From Spirulinaceae cyanobacterium SM2_1_0 (GTDB lineage: Bacteria; Cyanobacteriota; Cyanobacteriia; Cyanobacteriales; Spirulinaceae): a stretch of DNA of 57,093 nt. The DNA lies in contig JAAUTY010000026.1 in NCBI GenBank assembly GCA_012031265.1, forward strand, positions 1-57,093, written 5' to 3'. Position numbers and translations under genes: made by a program. The notes beneath the pieces are model-generated. The model made no database searches, was not told the origin of the DNA, and saw only the letters and a program-made list of their open reading frames with translations. Of the stretch, positions 35,189 to 44,023 are shown piece by piece; within the stretch, counting starts at the first letter, position 1; each line of letters begins with the position of its first letter.

Positions 35189-37393
35189 GGGTGCGGTAGC
35201 TGCGGCCTGGGCGCTCAGACGGCGCGGCAGCCAGACACGAAACGTCGCTCCGGCTCCGAGTTGGCTGCTGACTGCGATGTGGCCTTGCATCAATTCCACC
35301 AGTGATTTGGCGATCGCCAATCCCAGTCCCGTACCGGAGTAGCGGCGGGTCGTCGTCTGATCGACTTGACGAAACTCCTCAAAAATATGCGCCTGCTGCT
35401 CGGGAGCAATGCCAATCCCCGTGTCCTGAACGCTGAGGCAGAGCCGATTACTGGTCTCTGGTGCTGCCGCAATCGTCACAGCGACCCAGCCGCGCTCGGT
35501 GAACTTGATGGCATTGCCGAGTAGATTCACCAAAACTTGGCGCAGGCGATCGCGGTCGTGGCAGACCTCCAAGTCAGTTAGCTCGGTGCTGAAGCGAAAC
35601 TCTAGCCCCTTGTCATCAGCCAGCGGCTGCAACTCCGCCAGCGTTGTCTTGACCAACTGCCCGAGATTGAACGGCTTCAGCCTCAGTTCGAGGCGGCGGG
35701 CTTCGATTTTTGACAAGTCGAGGATGTCATTGATCAACGCCAGCAGTGATTTGCCATTGCTATGGATGCACTCTAGCATCTGCACCTGTGACTCACTCAG
35801 GGTCTCGGGATGCCGCAGCAGCACCTGCGAGAAGCCATTGATCGCATTCATCGGTGTGCGAAGTTCGTGCGACATGGTGGCGAGAAACTGAGTTTTTAGG
35901 CGAATCGCCGCCTGCGCTTCACCATAGAGTCGGGCATTGTCAATCGCTAGGGCAGCACGATAAGCTAAATCTTCAGCCAGCTCGAGGTCTTCAGGGTTGT
36001 AGTGACGCGGCGACTGCCCCCAGACGCAGAGGATCGAGCCGAGAATGCGATCGCCAATCCGCAGCGGCACACAGATGTAGGAGCGCAGTCCCAGCTGATC
36101 GAGCAACTGGCGCTGGCTGGGGGTCGGGGCAAAAGCGGCGATCGCCAGGTCACAGAGTTCAAAACAGGTCAGTGACTGACCGCTGCGAATCACCTGCGCG
36201 GTCTGCGGCGTGCGGTTCTCGCCCTGCAACTGCCAGACCAACTCCTCCTGGCTGGGATCGACATGGGCGACCGCAATCAAATGGGGGGCGCTATCCGGCA
36301 CAGCGAGGTTGATCGTACACCAGTCGGCGAGCTGCGGCACGATCAGATGCGCCAGGTTCCGCAGCGTGGTCGCATAGTCCAGGGATGCCGATAGTAAGGT
36401 TGTTGCGGAGGCAAGAAAGTGCGATCGCGCCTCGGTGCGCTTGCTCTCGGTAATGTTTTGCGCCATCGCCATCCCGGCAAACACCGCGCCGCTAGCATCG
36501 GTCACCGGCAGCACATCCAGGCGGTAAATCGCCTCCTGCCAGTGGTACTCCGTGAGGCTGGTTACCCCAGCTAGCGCTTGCTCATAGAGCGGCGTGAGGA
36601 AGGTCGCCAACTGCTGGGGACCAGCCGCATCCACAGCACAGCCCGTCAAGGTCGCCTCCCCGACTAGCTCCGTGAGGGCTTCGCCAGCGGCGACGGTGTA
36701 CCGCAGTTGTTGATCCACTAGGAATACCGCACCATTGGGAAAATGCTCAGCGAGGGTACGGTAGAGGCGCTCGCTGGTGCGGAGGGCGGCTTCGGCTTGC
36801 TTCGCGGCTGTCATGTCTTTGCCGATTTCCAGATTCGCCAGCGGCCGACCGCGATCATCGCGGTGCAAGCTCCAAGTACTCGCCACACTCAGGCGTGTCC
36901 CGGTGCGGGTGTAATGAATCAGCTCGCCCCGCCACTCCCCGCGCGCAAAAAACTCCTGTTCAATCGTCGCCAGTGGCGCGGGAAATTCCGTTCTCAACAA
37001 AACATGGACATTTTCGCCGCTCGCTTCGGCGGCGCTCCAGCCATAGAGGCGCTCGCAGGCCGGATTCCAGTAAGTGATGGCGTCGTTGAGGTCGCGCACG
37101 AGGATGGCATCATTGGCGAGGTCGAGCTGGGCGTAGCGCTCATACAGCAGTTGGTTGCGGGCGCGCAATTCGCCGTGGAGTTGATAGATCAGAGAACCCA
37201 GGGTGATCGCGATCGCCACGTCCACCACCGGCACCACCCAGCTATCGGGGGAGAAGATCAGGGCGATCGCCAACAACAGCAACAGCCCCGTCGCCCACCA
37301 AGGTGCAGCGTTGAGGAGGGTTTGCCTGAACAGTTGCCAGTCTCGCAGCGGGCTGGTCAGCTTCACAAACGCGCCCCGTTTCGGTTTTCCCAT
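35129..37393 (-). CDS. PAS-GAF sensor histidine kinase
   Basis: A 754-residue kinase with two N-terminal membrane helices (about 28-72: WWATGLLLLLAIALIFSP, VVPVVDVAIAITLGSLIYQL). A PAS domain with PAC follows (about 88-205: ANDAILVRDLNDAITYWNPA, ERLYGWSAAE), then a second PAS-like segment (about 210-325), then a GAF domain (about 340-485: LRSYICVPLRIGDRILGSIL). HisKA has His509 ([11 protein letters not shown]), and HATPase_c has [21 protein letters not shown] and [12 protein letters not shown]. No receiver is attached. GAF lacks an obvious bilin Cys. The cognate regulator is not evident. Confidence 0.92.
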   Translation of the reverse strand: MGKPKRGAFVKLTSPLRDWQLFRQTLLNAAPWWATGLLLLLAIALIFSPDSWVVPVVDVAIAITLGSLIYQLHGELRARNQLLYERYAQLDLANDAILVRDLNDAITYWNPACERLYGWSAAEASGENVHVLLRTEFPAPLATIEQEFFARGEWRGELIHYTRTGTRLSVASTWSLHRDDRGRPLANLEIGKDMTAAKQAEAALRTSERLYRTLAEHFPNGAVFLVDQQLRYTVAAGEALTELVGEATLTGCAVDAAGPQQLATFLTPLYEQALAGVTSLTEYHWQEAIYRLDVLPVTDASGAVFAGMAMAQNITESKRTEARSHFLASATTLLSASLDYATTLRNLAHLIVPQLADWCTINLAVPDSAPHLIAVAHVDPSQEELVWQLQGENRTPQTAQVIRSGQSLTCFELCDLAIAAFAPTPSQRQLLDQLGLRSYICVPLRIGDRILGSILCVWGQSPRHYNPEDLELAEDLAYRAALAIDNARLYGEAQAAIRLKTQFLATMSHELRTPMNAINGFSQVLLRHPETLSESQVQMLECIHSNGKSLLALINDILDLSKIEARRLELRLKPFNLGQLVKTTLAELQPLADDKGLEFRFSTELTDLEVCHDRDRLRQVLVNLLGNAIKFTERGWVAVTIAAAPETSNRLCLSVQDTGIGIAPEQQAHIFEEFRQVDQTTTRRYSGTGLGLAIAKSLVELMQGHIAVSSQLGAGATFRVWLPRRLSAQAAATAPLEQRALHQFQQEIEAEIIR

Positions 37394-37482
37394 CCGTCAC
37401 CCGTGAGGAAGCCAGAATTCCCCGTGCTTGACACTGCTAGCTAAAATAGCAGATATGTTTTGACACAGGTGCAGAGGTCGGG

Positions 37483-38856
37483 ATGAATCTCGAACAAGAC
37501 CGCCAGCAATGTCTGGATAAATTAATTTGGGCTACCAAGAAACTCGGCGTTACCGTTGACACATCGGAACTGTTGAAAATCGCTGACCTCATTGTCCAAA
37601 CCATGAACGGGCCTTGGCGTTACTTCCACACCCCGGAACATATTTTTGAAGTGGGTGGCTCAGCAAATGCGATTGAAGTGCTGGCGGCCCTCTTCCACGA
37701 TCTCGTTTATGTCCAGGTCGATCAGAGCGTTCACTTCAACCTGACCTACTACATTTCCCCCTTCGTCCGCGACTACGAGGAGCGCCTTTATATCCGCGAG
37801 GTTCCCGACTTGCCGGATGACCTGATGTTCGAGCTGGTCACTGACCTCTTCGACTTCACACCCGGACAGCAACTCTCGCCCACCGCCGGTCAAAATGAAT
37901 TTCTCAGCGCCCTAGTCTGTGCCAAAGTTCTCCAACCGCTACTTGACCTCAGCATCCTGGCCCAGATCATCACCTGCATTGAGGCGACCATCCCCTTCCG
38001 ACCTGAAAAAGATGGCATCTCCGCTAGTGAGCGACTATTCCAGCGCTTGCAGGCGGCGAATGAGCGCTTCAACCTCTGCCTAAGTAGCGTGGAGCAGGCC
38101 GCAGCGGTACAGCAGGCGGTACGGATGGCGAACCGCGATGTCGGCAGTTTTGCCAATCCGGTGTCGGCGCGCTTCCTGGATAACACCTGGAGTCTACTGC
38201 CAGAAACGAATCACAATCTCAAGAACACCAGCTCCTACACTGTTCACGACTTCCGCGTCGCCTTGCAGAAGATGGAAGGGTTCATGAATTTTCTGCATCC
38301 GGAAATCGTCTTCCAAGAATTTCGCGGTGAGCCAAGCCCTGATGCTTACCAGATGAAGCTCGAACTGGCGGGTCGCAATATCGAAATTGCCCGACTCTAC
38401 CTCGGCAGTAAGCTGTTCACGATGGCGTTGCTGGAAGCTTTGTCGCGGCGCTTCGGTCGCGACATTCCCCTGTCTACTTTGATGGGCGAGATGAACCCGC
38501 TAGGGATTTCGAGCGATAAACTGGAGGATTTCTTGCCCGATGTACCCAACCGCTACCCGTTCACCAATGACCTCGAACGTGAAATTTTCGAGCTGTTGCA
38601 AAAGGGCCGCCACAGTGAATCTGACTACGACATCAAAAACTCGCCACTGACAGCCTTCATCGTCAAGGTCGTGGGTTTTGCGCGCATCCAGAGCCTGGTA
38701 GGCGCGGCGAAGGAATTTTTCAATGAAGAGCGATCGCCCGAGTCCTTCCTCGAACTCTGTGATGACGAAGTGGTGACGGCAATTATCCAAGCCCTAGCCC
38801 GCCTCTTTGACAGCCGCAAAGCCGCCCTGCTCAAACCCGCCCCGGCTTACGCTTAG
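37483..38856 (+). CDS. Cyanobacterial protein with N-terminal HD-like domain
   Basis: A 457-residue cytosolic protein. The N-terminal part has PWRYFHTPEHIFEV and then LAALFHDLVYVQVDQSVHFN, the R-x-[YF]-H-T-x-x-H / FHD-x-V-Y pattern of predicted HD-superfamily metal-dependent phosphohydrolases. An acidic linker region precedes a helical C-terminal half (about 240-450) with no family I recognise. The substrate is unknown; small HD proteins of this sort may act on nucleotides. The conserved His/Asp residues suggest an active metal site. The upstream sequence AGGTCGGG is a weak ribosome-binding site. Confidence 0.7.
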   Translation: MNLEQDRQQCLDKLIWATKKLGVTVDTSELLKIADLIVQTMNGPWRYFHTPEHIFEVGGSANAIEVLAALFHDLVYVQVDQSVHFNLTYYISPFVRDYEERLYIREVPDLPDDLMFELVTDLFDFTPGQQLSPTAGQNEFLSALVCAKVLQPLLDLSILAQIITCIEATIPFRPEKDGISASERLFQRLQAANERFNLCLSSVEQAAAVQQAVRMANRDVGSFANPVSARFLDNTWSLLPETNHNLKNTSSYTVHDFRVALQKMEGFMNFLHPEIVFQEFRGEPSPDAYQMKLELAGRNIEIARLYLGSKLFTMALLEALSRRFGRDIPLSTLMGEMNPLGISSDKLEDFLPDVPNRYPFTNDLEREIFELLQKGRHSESDYDIKNSPLTAFIVKVVGFARIQSLVGAAKEFFNEERSPESFLELCDDEVVTAIIQALARLFDSRKAALLKPAPAYA

Positions 38857-38888
38857 TGTTGCGCCTGATTTGAGATCGGGCAAGCGCG

Positions 38889-39206
38889 ATGCCAACCCCT
38901 GCTGACACCCCACCGACCGGCTTGCTGCTCCGTCCGCTCGCGCCCTACGAGGCGCGGCTGCTAGCGGCTTTGGCCTACTTCCGTACCGGGCGCGATCGCC
39001 CCACCCAAGCCCATCACTGCCTCTCGATGTACCTGCGCCAATCGGAAGCCCGGATCATGGGTGAAGTCGCCTTCTACGCAGAGCAGGCTGGGGTCACGCC
39101 GCGCGAGCTGCTGGAAACCATTTTTTGCGACCCCGATCAGGCTGACCGCTGGCTGGCGGACTGGCATTGGGGAGTTGCCCCCGTCGCCAGGGATGAACCG
39201 CAATGA
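38889..39206 (+). CDS. Conserved cyanobacterial hypothetical protein
   Basis: A 105-residue helical protein: LRPLAPYEARLLAALAYFRT, then AHHCLSMYLRQSEARIMGEV, then AFYAEQAGVTPRELLETIF. It begins 32 bp after the HD-like gene and its stop sits 13 bp before the preferred start of the glycosylase, so the three genes probably form one transcript. No motif or known function recognised. Confidence 0.65.
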   Translation: MPTPADTPPTGLLLRPLAPYEARLLAALAYFRTGRDRPTQAHHCLSMYLRQSEARIMGEVAFYAEQAGVTPRELLETIFCDPDQADRWLADWHWGVAPVARDEPQ

Positions 39207-39219
39207 ATCAGTGTCCGTC

Positions 39220-39858
39220 ATGGTAAACCCCGCCGCCACGGCCGACTTTACCGCTGCTACGACGGCCCTCGCTGCTAGCGACCCGGCGATCGCCCCGATC
39301 ATTGCTCAGATCGGCCCCTGCACCCTCGGTCAACAAGCCAAAAGCACCGACCTGCTCCACGAACTCGCCGTCGCGATCATCCATCAACAGATCTCGCGCC
39401 GCTCCGCCGCTAGCACCCAAGCCAAGTTCCTGGCGCTCTATGATGGCGGGGCTACCCTGACGGCTCCCCGCCTCTTGGCGACCCCTGACGAAACGCTGCG
39501 CGCGGCTGGGCTGTCTCGGGTTAAGATCCGTTACCTCCGAGATCTGGCGACCAAAATCGCCGCTGGTTTGCCGAGCCTGACGGAGCTGGCGCGTCTTGAG
39601 GACGAAGAAATCATTAAAATCCTGACAGCAATTATCGGGATCGGGCGTTGGAGCGTCCAGATGCTGCTGATCTTTCGCCTTTACCGTCCCGATGTTTGGC
39701 CGAGCAATGATCTGGCCATTCGGAGCGCTGTCGGTCGCTTCCTGACCAGTGAGGAGCTGCCCAAGCCCAAAGTAGTTGACGTTTTCGGTCAACGCTGGCA
39801 ACCCTACCGAACGGTCGCGGCCTGGTATCTTTGGCGCAGCATGGAAATCAATCCGTAG
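39220..39858 (+). CDS. DNA-3-methyladenine glycosylase II family (HhH-GPD)
   Basis: A base-excision repair glycosylase that removes alkylated purines. Read from ATG 39220 (MVNPAATADFTAATTALAAS) it has 212 residues, the size of the short AlkA-like (MAG1-type) group. ATG 39193 is possible and would overlap the previous gene by 14 bp. The helix-hairpin-helix is KILTAIIGIGRWSVQMLLIF and the catalytic Asp is in WPSNDLAIRSAV. HELAVAIIHQQISRRSAAS is the typical N-terminal helix. The C-terminus RWQPYRTVAAWYLWRSME is also characteristic. No iron-sulfur cysteine cluster is present, as expected for this branch. Confidence 0.92.
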   Translation: MVNPAATADFTAATTALAASDPAIAPIIAQIGPCTLGQQAKSTDLLHELAVAIIHQQISRRSAASTQAKFLALYDGGATLTAPRLLATPDETLRAAGLSRVKIRYLRDLATKIAAGLPSLTELARLEDEEIIKILTAIIGIGRWSVQMLLIFRLYRPDVWPSNDLAIRSAVGRFLTSEELPKPKVVDVFGQRWQPYRTVAAWYLWRSMEINP

Positions 39859-39904
39859 CCGCCAATCATTGGCTTGTTTTGGGAGCTTATTTCCGGACTG
39901 CACC

Positions 39905-41194
39905 ATGACTGACTCGCCGCCACCGACGTCGGATCGCAATCGCTGGTCGCAAGCCTGGCAACAAGTCTGGGGAAAATTGCGATCGCCCCAATTGCCTCTC
40001 CTTGAATTACAGAAGCTAACGAACTGGTTCAGCGTCAGTGACGAGCAGATGGCTGAGATTCTGACCGGTGTGCGTGCCCAGTTGCCGACGACCGAGGCGC
40101 TCCTGCTCGGCAAACCGCAGGCGGGCAAAAGCTCGATCGTGCGGGGTGTGACGGGCGTATCCGCCGAGATCGTCGGCCAAGGCTTCCGGCCGCACACCCA
40201 GCATACCCAGCGCTACGATTACCCCGCTAGCGAAGTGCCGCTGATTGTCTTTACTGACACGGTTGGGCTGGGTGACATCCAGCAGGACACCGAGGCGATC
40301 ATTACGGAGTTGCTCGCTGACCTCGAGCCAGCCAGCCAGCGCGCCCGCATTTTCATCCTGACAGTGAAGGTGAACGACTTTGCCACCGCTGCCCTGCACC
40401 AGATTCTCAGCCGCCTGCGCCAAGCTCAGCCTCGCGTGCCCTGTCTCCTAGCGGTGACTTGTCTGCATGAGGTTTACCCAGCGGCTGTGGAAAACCATCC
40501 GCCCTACCCGCCCGAGCTGCCGGAAGTCCAGCGCGCCTTTGAGGCGGTGCAGGCGGATTTTGCGGGTCTGTTTGATCGGGCAGTAGCGATCGATTTCACG
40601 TTAGAGGAAGATGGGTTTACACCGGTGTTTTACGGTATTGAGGCCTTTCAAACAGCGATCGCCGAGCTCCTGCCAGCAGCCGAAGCGGCCGCGATCCGCG
40701 AACTGATTGCTGGCGGCGTGGCAACCCAACTGGGTTCGCTCTACCGTGAGGCAGCGCGGCGCTACATTCTCGCCTTTGCCCTCGCGGCCGCCGCTCTCGC
40801 GGCGGTGCCGCTGCCGTTTGCGACCATGCCCGTGCTGACTTCGCTACAAGTCTCGATGGTGGTTCTGCTGGGACAACTCTATGGGCAGACGCTCGCACCG
40901 TCGCAGGCCGGAGGCTTAGTCAGTGCGATCGCCGGTGGCTTTGTCGCCCAGACAATTGGTCGCGAGCTGATCAAGTTTGTCCCTGTTTTTGGGAGCGCGA
41001 TCGCGGCCTCCTGGGCAGCTGCCTACACCTGGGCGCTGGGAGAGGCCGCCTGTGTCTATTTCGGTGACCTCATGGGCGGCAAGACACCAGAATCGCAACG
41101 CATTCAGTCCGCCATGCGCGAATCGTTCCAGGCGGCCAAAGAGCGATTTCGGGATTTGCGGGGTGATCGCTCAGTCCCAGATGCTGAGCTGTGA
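39905..41194 (+). CDS. Membrane-associated Era-like GTPase with DUF697/YcjF-type tail
   Basis: A 429-residue protein from ATG 39905 (MTDSPPPTSDRNRWSQAW). The G domain (about 55-250) has G1 LLGKPQAGKSSIVRGVTG, a likely G2 around HTQHTQRY, and G3 FTDTVGLGD. A canonical NKxD G4 is absent; LLAVTCLHEVYP stands in that place, so nucleotide specificity is uncertain. Two hydrophobic stretches (about 300-345 and 355-395: YILAFALAAAALAAVPLPFA, FVPVFGSAIAASWAAAYTWA) match DUF697. It begins 46 bp after the glycosylase. A role in membrane remodelling or stress is inferred only from relatives. Confidence 0.82.
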   Translation: MTDSPPPTSDRNRWSQAWQQVWGKLRSPQLPLLELQKLTNWFSVSDEQMAEILTGVRAQLPTTEALLLGKPQAGKSSIVRGVTGVSAEIVGQGFRPHTQHTQRYDYPASEVPLIVFTDTVGLGDIQQDTEAIITELLADLEPASQRARIFILTVKVNDFATAALHQILSRLRQAQPRVPCLLAVTCLHEVYPAAVENHPPYPPELPEVQRAFEAVQADFAGLFDRAVAIDFTLEEDGFTPVFYGIEAFQTAIAELLPAAEAAAIRELIAGGVATQLGSLYREAARRYILAFALAAAALAAVPLPFATMPVLTSLQVSMVVLLGQLYGQTLAPSQAGGLVSAIAGGFVAQTIGRELIKFVPVFGSAIAASWAAAYTWALGEAACVYFGDLMGGKTPESQRIQSAMRESFQAAKERFRDLRGDRSVPDAEL

Positions 41195-41384
41195 TTTGCG
41201 GCTAGGGCAAGGACAGCCCTGATTGCCTGACATAGCTCGTCTGAAACCCTACATGTGCAGTCGGATGCTAGCCCTAGGCTCGGTGCTGGCTCACTGAGCA
41301 GGCGATCGCCACCGCGACCCGACCCACGGAAAACAATATGCGATGATGGAGTGTGGTTAAGAAAAGCTTACGAGTCGAAGACCT

Positions 41385-41723
41385 ATGACAGCTCGAATTG
41401 AGTTTTCGCGCGGCGTCGCCGAAGAAACAGTCCCGGACGTGCGGGTGACACGCTCCAAAAGTGGCAATGGTGGCACAGCAACTTTCTATTTTGCCGATCC
41501 GCAAGTGCTCAGCTCCGAGAGCACCGAAGAGATCACGGGGATGTATCTCGTAGATGAGGAAGGCGAAGTCGCAACGCGCGAAGTCAAGGGCAAGTTTGTC
41601 AACGGTCAGGCGCGGGCGATTGAGGCGATCCTGGTCATGCGCTCAGCGGACGAGTGGGAACGCTTTCTCCGCTTCATGGATCGCTATGCCGAAGCCAATG
41701 GCTTGGGTTTCAACAAGGCCTAG
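41385..41723 (+). CDS. psb28: Photosystem II reaction-centre protein Psb28
   Basis: A 112-residue extrinsic cytoplasmic-side assembly factor of photosystem II. It binds the CP47 side of PSII intermediates during biogenesis and repair. The whole sequence is diagnostic: [20 protein letters not shown], then [13 protein letters not shown], then [20 protein letters not shown], then [20 protein letters not shown]. Length is exactly typical. The gene is monocistronic as seen here. Confidence 0.97.
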   Translation: MTARIEFSRGVAEETVPDVRVTRSKSGNGGTATFYFADPQVLSSESTEEITGMYLVDEEGEVATREVKGKFVNGQARAIEAILVMRSADEWERFLRFMDRYAEANGLGFNKA

Positions 41724-41881
41724 CGGCAATCGACGAGGGGTCTCTGCTGTTGTCGGTGGCGATCGCCACTCGCTGCCGCCGCGCTGCTTCGTTTTACGGC
41801 CATTGCTCCGCTCCAACCCGGGCTGAGTCAGTCGCAGCCTCGCCTAGAATAGGCCTAAATTTCACCAGTGGGTGACCGCCT

Positions 41882-42682
41882 ATGTCAGATCGCATCCTCG
41901 ACAGCGAACGACGCTTCCATGACCGCTGGGCCGCCGCTATTGACCTCGACGGCTTGCGGGTACAGGACTACTTCGAGGCCTGCACAGCCCCAGAAAATCG
42001 GTTTATCCTCCATCACCTCGGCGACGTGAGCGGTCAGCGACTGCTCGATCTCGGTTGCGGCGCGGGCGAAAATAGCGTCTACTTTGCGCAGCGTGGAGCG
42101 AATTGCGTGGCGACCGATCTCTCGCCGGGGATGGTGCAGGTGGCTTGCCAGCTTGCCGAGCGCCATGGCATCAGCATTGAAGGTCATGTCGCTAACGCCC
42201 TCGCCCTCGATTTTCCGGACAATAGTTTCGACATCGTTTACGCTGCGAATCTGCTACACCACATTCCTGACCCGCGTCTCGCGCTCAGCGAGATGCACCG
42301 CGTCCTCGTGCCGGGTGGCAAAGCCTGCTTTTGGGAGCCGCTTCGCCACAATCCGGTGATCAATGTCTACCGCCGCATGGCAACTGAGGTACGCACCGAG
42401 GACGAAACCCCGTTGGATATTCGCTTTGTGCAGTTTGTGCGATCGCGCTTTACCACCACTCACTACGACACCTTCTGGCTGGCGACGCTGTGGATTTTTT
42501 TGCACTTTTACCTCATCGAGCACGTCCATCCCAACGACGAACGTTACTGGAAAAAAATCATCCGCGAGCATGAGCGCCTGACGCCGCTCTATCGCCGCCT
42601 GGAGCGCGCTGATCGCCTCTTGAAACGACTGCCCGGCTTACGACGCCTGGCTTGGAATTTGGCGGTGGTTGCCATTAAGTAA
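41882..42682 (+). CDS. Class I SAM-dependent methyltransferase
   Basis: A 266-residue protein with a Rossmann-type methyltransferase fold. Motif I is RLLDLGCGAGENSVYFAQRG (about 50-69), motif II is VATDLSPGMVQVA, and FDIVYAANLLHHIPDPRLAL with VLVPGGKACFWEP are the later motifs of the Methyltransf_11 group. The C-terminal 90 residues are helical with an aromatic hydrophobic stretch (FWLATLWIFLHFYL), which may bind membranes or a lipidic substrate. The acceptor is unknown. The next gene starts 186 bp downstream. Confidence 0.9.
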   Translation: MSDRILDSERRFHDRWAAAIDLDGLRVQDYFEACTAPENRFILHHLGDVSGQRLLDLGCGAGENSVYFAQRGANCVATDLSPGMVQVACQLAERHGISIEGHVANALALDFPDNSFDIVYAANLLHHIPDPRLALSEMHRVLVPGGKACFWEPLRHNPVINVYRRMATEVRTEDETPLDIRFVQFVRSRFTTTHYDTFWLATLWIFLHFYLIEHVHPNDERYWKKIIREHERLTPLYRRLERADRLLKRLPGLRRLAWNLAVVAIK

Positions 42683-42868
42683 ATTTTAGAAATTTATAGT
42701 TCTTACTGACTTTGCGATTGCATCTTCAGACTCAGCAACGCCGATCTCGACAGGCTAATATTGTGGAGTTGGGTGCGGATGCGTCGATGTCATCAATCCG
42801 GGAGCGGTTGCTCTGCCGGTGAAGAGCTAGATGCAACTGTCGAACGGCCATTTTTCGTTGAGAGCGTG

Positions 42869-43888
42869 ATGCTAAAAGTTGTCGTCGGTCACAGTAACGA
42901 TCCAGACTCGCCCGCCGCGATCGCCGAAGTAATCGAGCAGTGCGATCGCGCCCTGGGCGACTCAGCTCCCCAAGCTGGCATCTTGCTCACTGCCATTGAT
43001 TTTGACCATGCTCTGATTTTGCAGGCGATCATCGCGGCCTATCCCGGCCTGGAGTTGATCGGGGGCACCACCGATGGCGAAATCTCCTCCGTGCTCGGCT
43101 TTGAGCAAGATTCGCTCAGCCTCATGCTGTTCAGCAGCGATACGATCACGATACGCGCGGCGATCGCCCCGCAGATTTCCCAAGACTTAGATGGGTCGCT
43201 GCAAGCGGCGGTTGCCCAAGCGACGGCTGGTCTCGAGTCACCCATCGCCCTCTGTATCGCCTTACCCGAAAGCCTGACCACTAGCGGCGCGCAAATTGTC
43301 GCCAGCTTGCGCGCCCACATGGGTCAGGATGTTACCATTTGCGGCGGTCTGACGGCTGATCCGTGGGAGTTCAAACGCACCTATCAGTTTTGCGGGACGG
43401 AGGTGCATCGCGATGCGATCGCCTTCCTCCTGTTCTCCGGCCCGCTGCTGTTTTCGCACAGCGTCGCCAGTGGCTGGACGCCGATCGGCAAGCCAGGTGT
43501 GATCACCAAGGCGGATCAGAACATCGTTTATGAAATTGACCGCGAACCAGCGCTCCAGTTTTATCAACGGTATCTGAAAGCGATGGAGCCGTCTTCAGAA
43601 TATCCCTTAGCTGTTTTTGAGGCGGACGACAGCAATTATTATCTGCGTGCTCCCAGTGGCACCTGCGATCTAGAAATTGGTAGCATCACGTTTTTTGGCG
43701 ATATTCCTGAACAGGCCATTGTCCAGATCACTGAGGCGACGCGCGATCGCATCCTCGCCGCTTCAAAAGCGGCGCCGCAACAGCGATCGCTCAATACCCT
43801 GGTCAAGAACCGGCCGCCGCACTCTTCTTTTCCTGCGCGAGCCGCCGCCAGATTCTTGGCAGCCACACTCGAGAAGAGTACGAATTGA
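42869..43888 (+). CDS. FIST sensory protein, 3' end frameshifted
   Basis: FIST proteins are predicted small-ligand (amino-acid) sensors attached to signalling pathways. Read from ATG 42869 (MLKVVVGHSNDPDSPAAIAE), the N-terminal FIST domain (about 1-200: GILLTAIDFDHALILQAIIA, ELIGGTTDGEISS) and the start of FIST_C (about 205-310: LFSHSVASGWTPIGKPG, VYEIDREPALQFYQRYL) are intact. After about residue 314 the frame turns into RPPHSSFPARAAARFL and stops at 43888. The true FIST_C end continues in another frame from about 43813 to 44022. One lost base near 43811 explains this. With repair, the protein would have about 384 residues. Confidence 0.88.
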   Translation: MLKVVVGHSNDPDSPAAIAEVIEQCDRALGDSAPQAGILLTAIDFDHALILQAIIAAYPGLELIGGTTDGEISSVLGFEQDSLSLMLFSSDTITIRAAIAPQISQDLDGSLQAAVAQATAGLESPIALCIALPESLTTSGAQIVASLRAHMGQDVTICGGLTADPWEFKRTYQFCGTEVHRDAIAFLLFSGPLLFSHSVASGWTPIGKPGVITKADQNIVYEIDREPALQFYQRYLKAMEPSSEYPLAVFEADDSNYYLRAPSGTCDLEIGSITFFGDIPEQAIVQITEATRDRILAASKAAPQQRSLNTLVKNRPPHSSFPARAAARFLAATLEKSTN

Positions 43889-44022
43889 CTCGGGCTTGTT
43901 TCGACACTTTATTGCCCAGTTGTGGATTCTATACCAATGGCGAGATTGCGCCACTAGAATTGCACGGCCCAGCCCGTTTACACAACGAGACCTTTGTCAC
44001 CTTACTTTTGGGAGAGCGATAG
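43813..44022 (+). pseudogene. Detached C-terminal segment of the FIST gene
   Basis: This frame reads AAALFFSCASRRQILGSHTR, then EEYELTRACFDTLLPSCGFY, then TNGEIAPLELHGPARLHNET and FVTLLLGER-TAG, which is the standard conserved end of FIST_C (FSC..R, GFYTxGEIxP, HNxTFVTLLLGE). It has no start of its own. It is off-frame from the upstream FIST frame by a one-base deletion within CCGGCCGCCGC. Its stop at 44020-44022 is separated by one base from the ATG of the kinase at 44024. Confidence 0.88.
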
Positions 44023-44023
44023 T

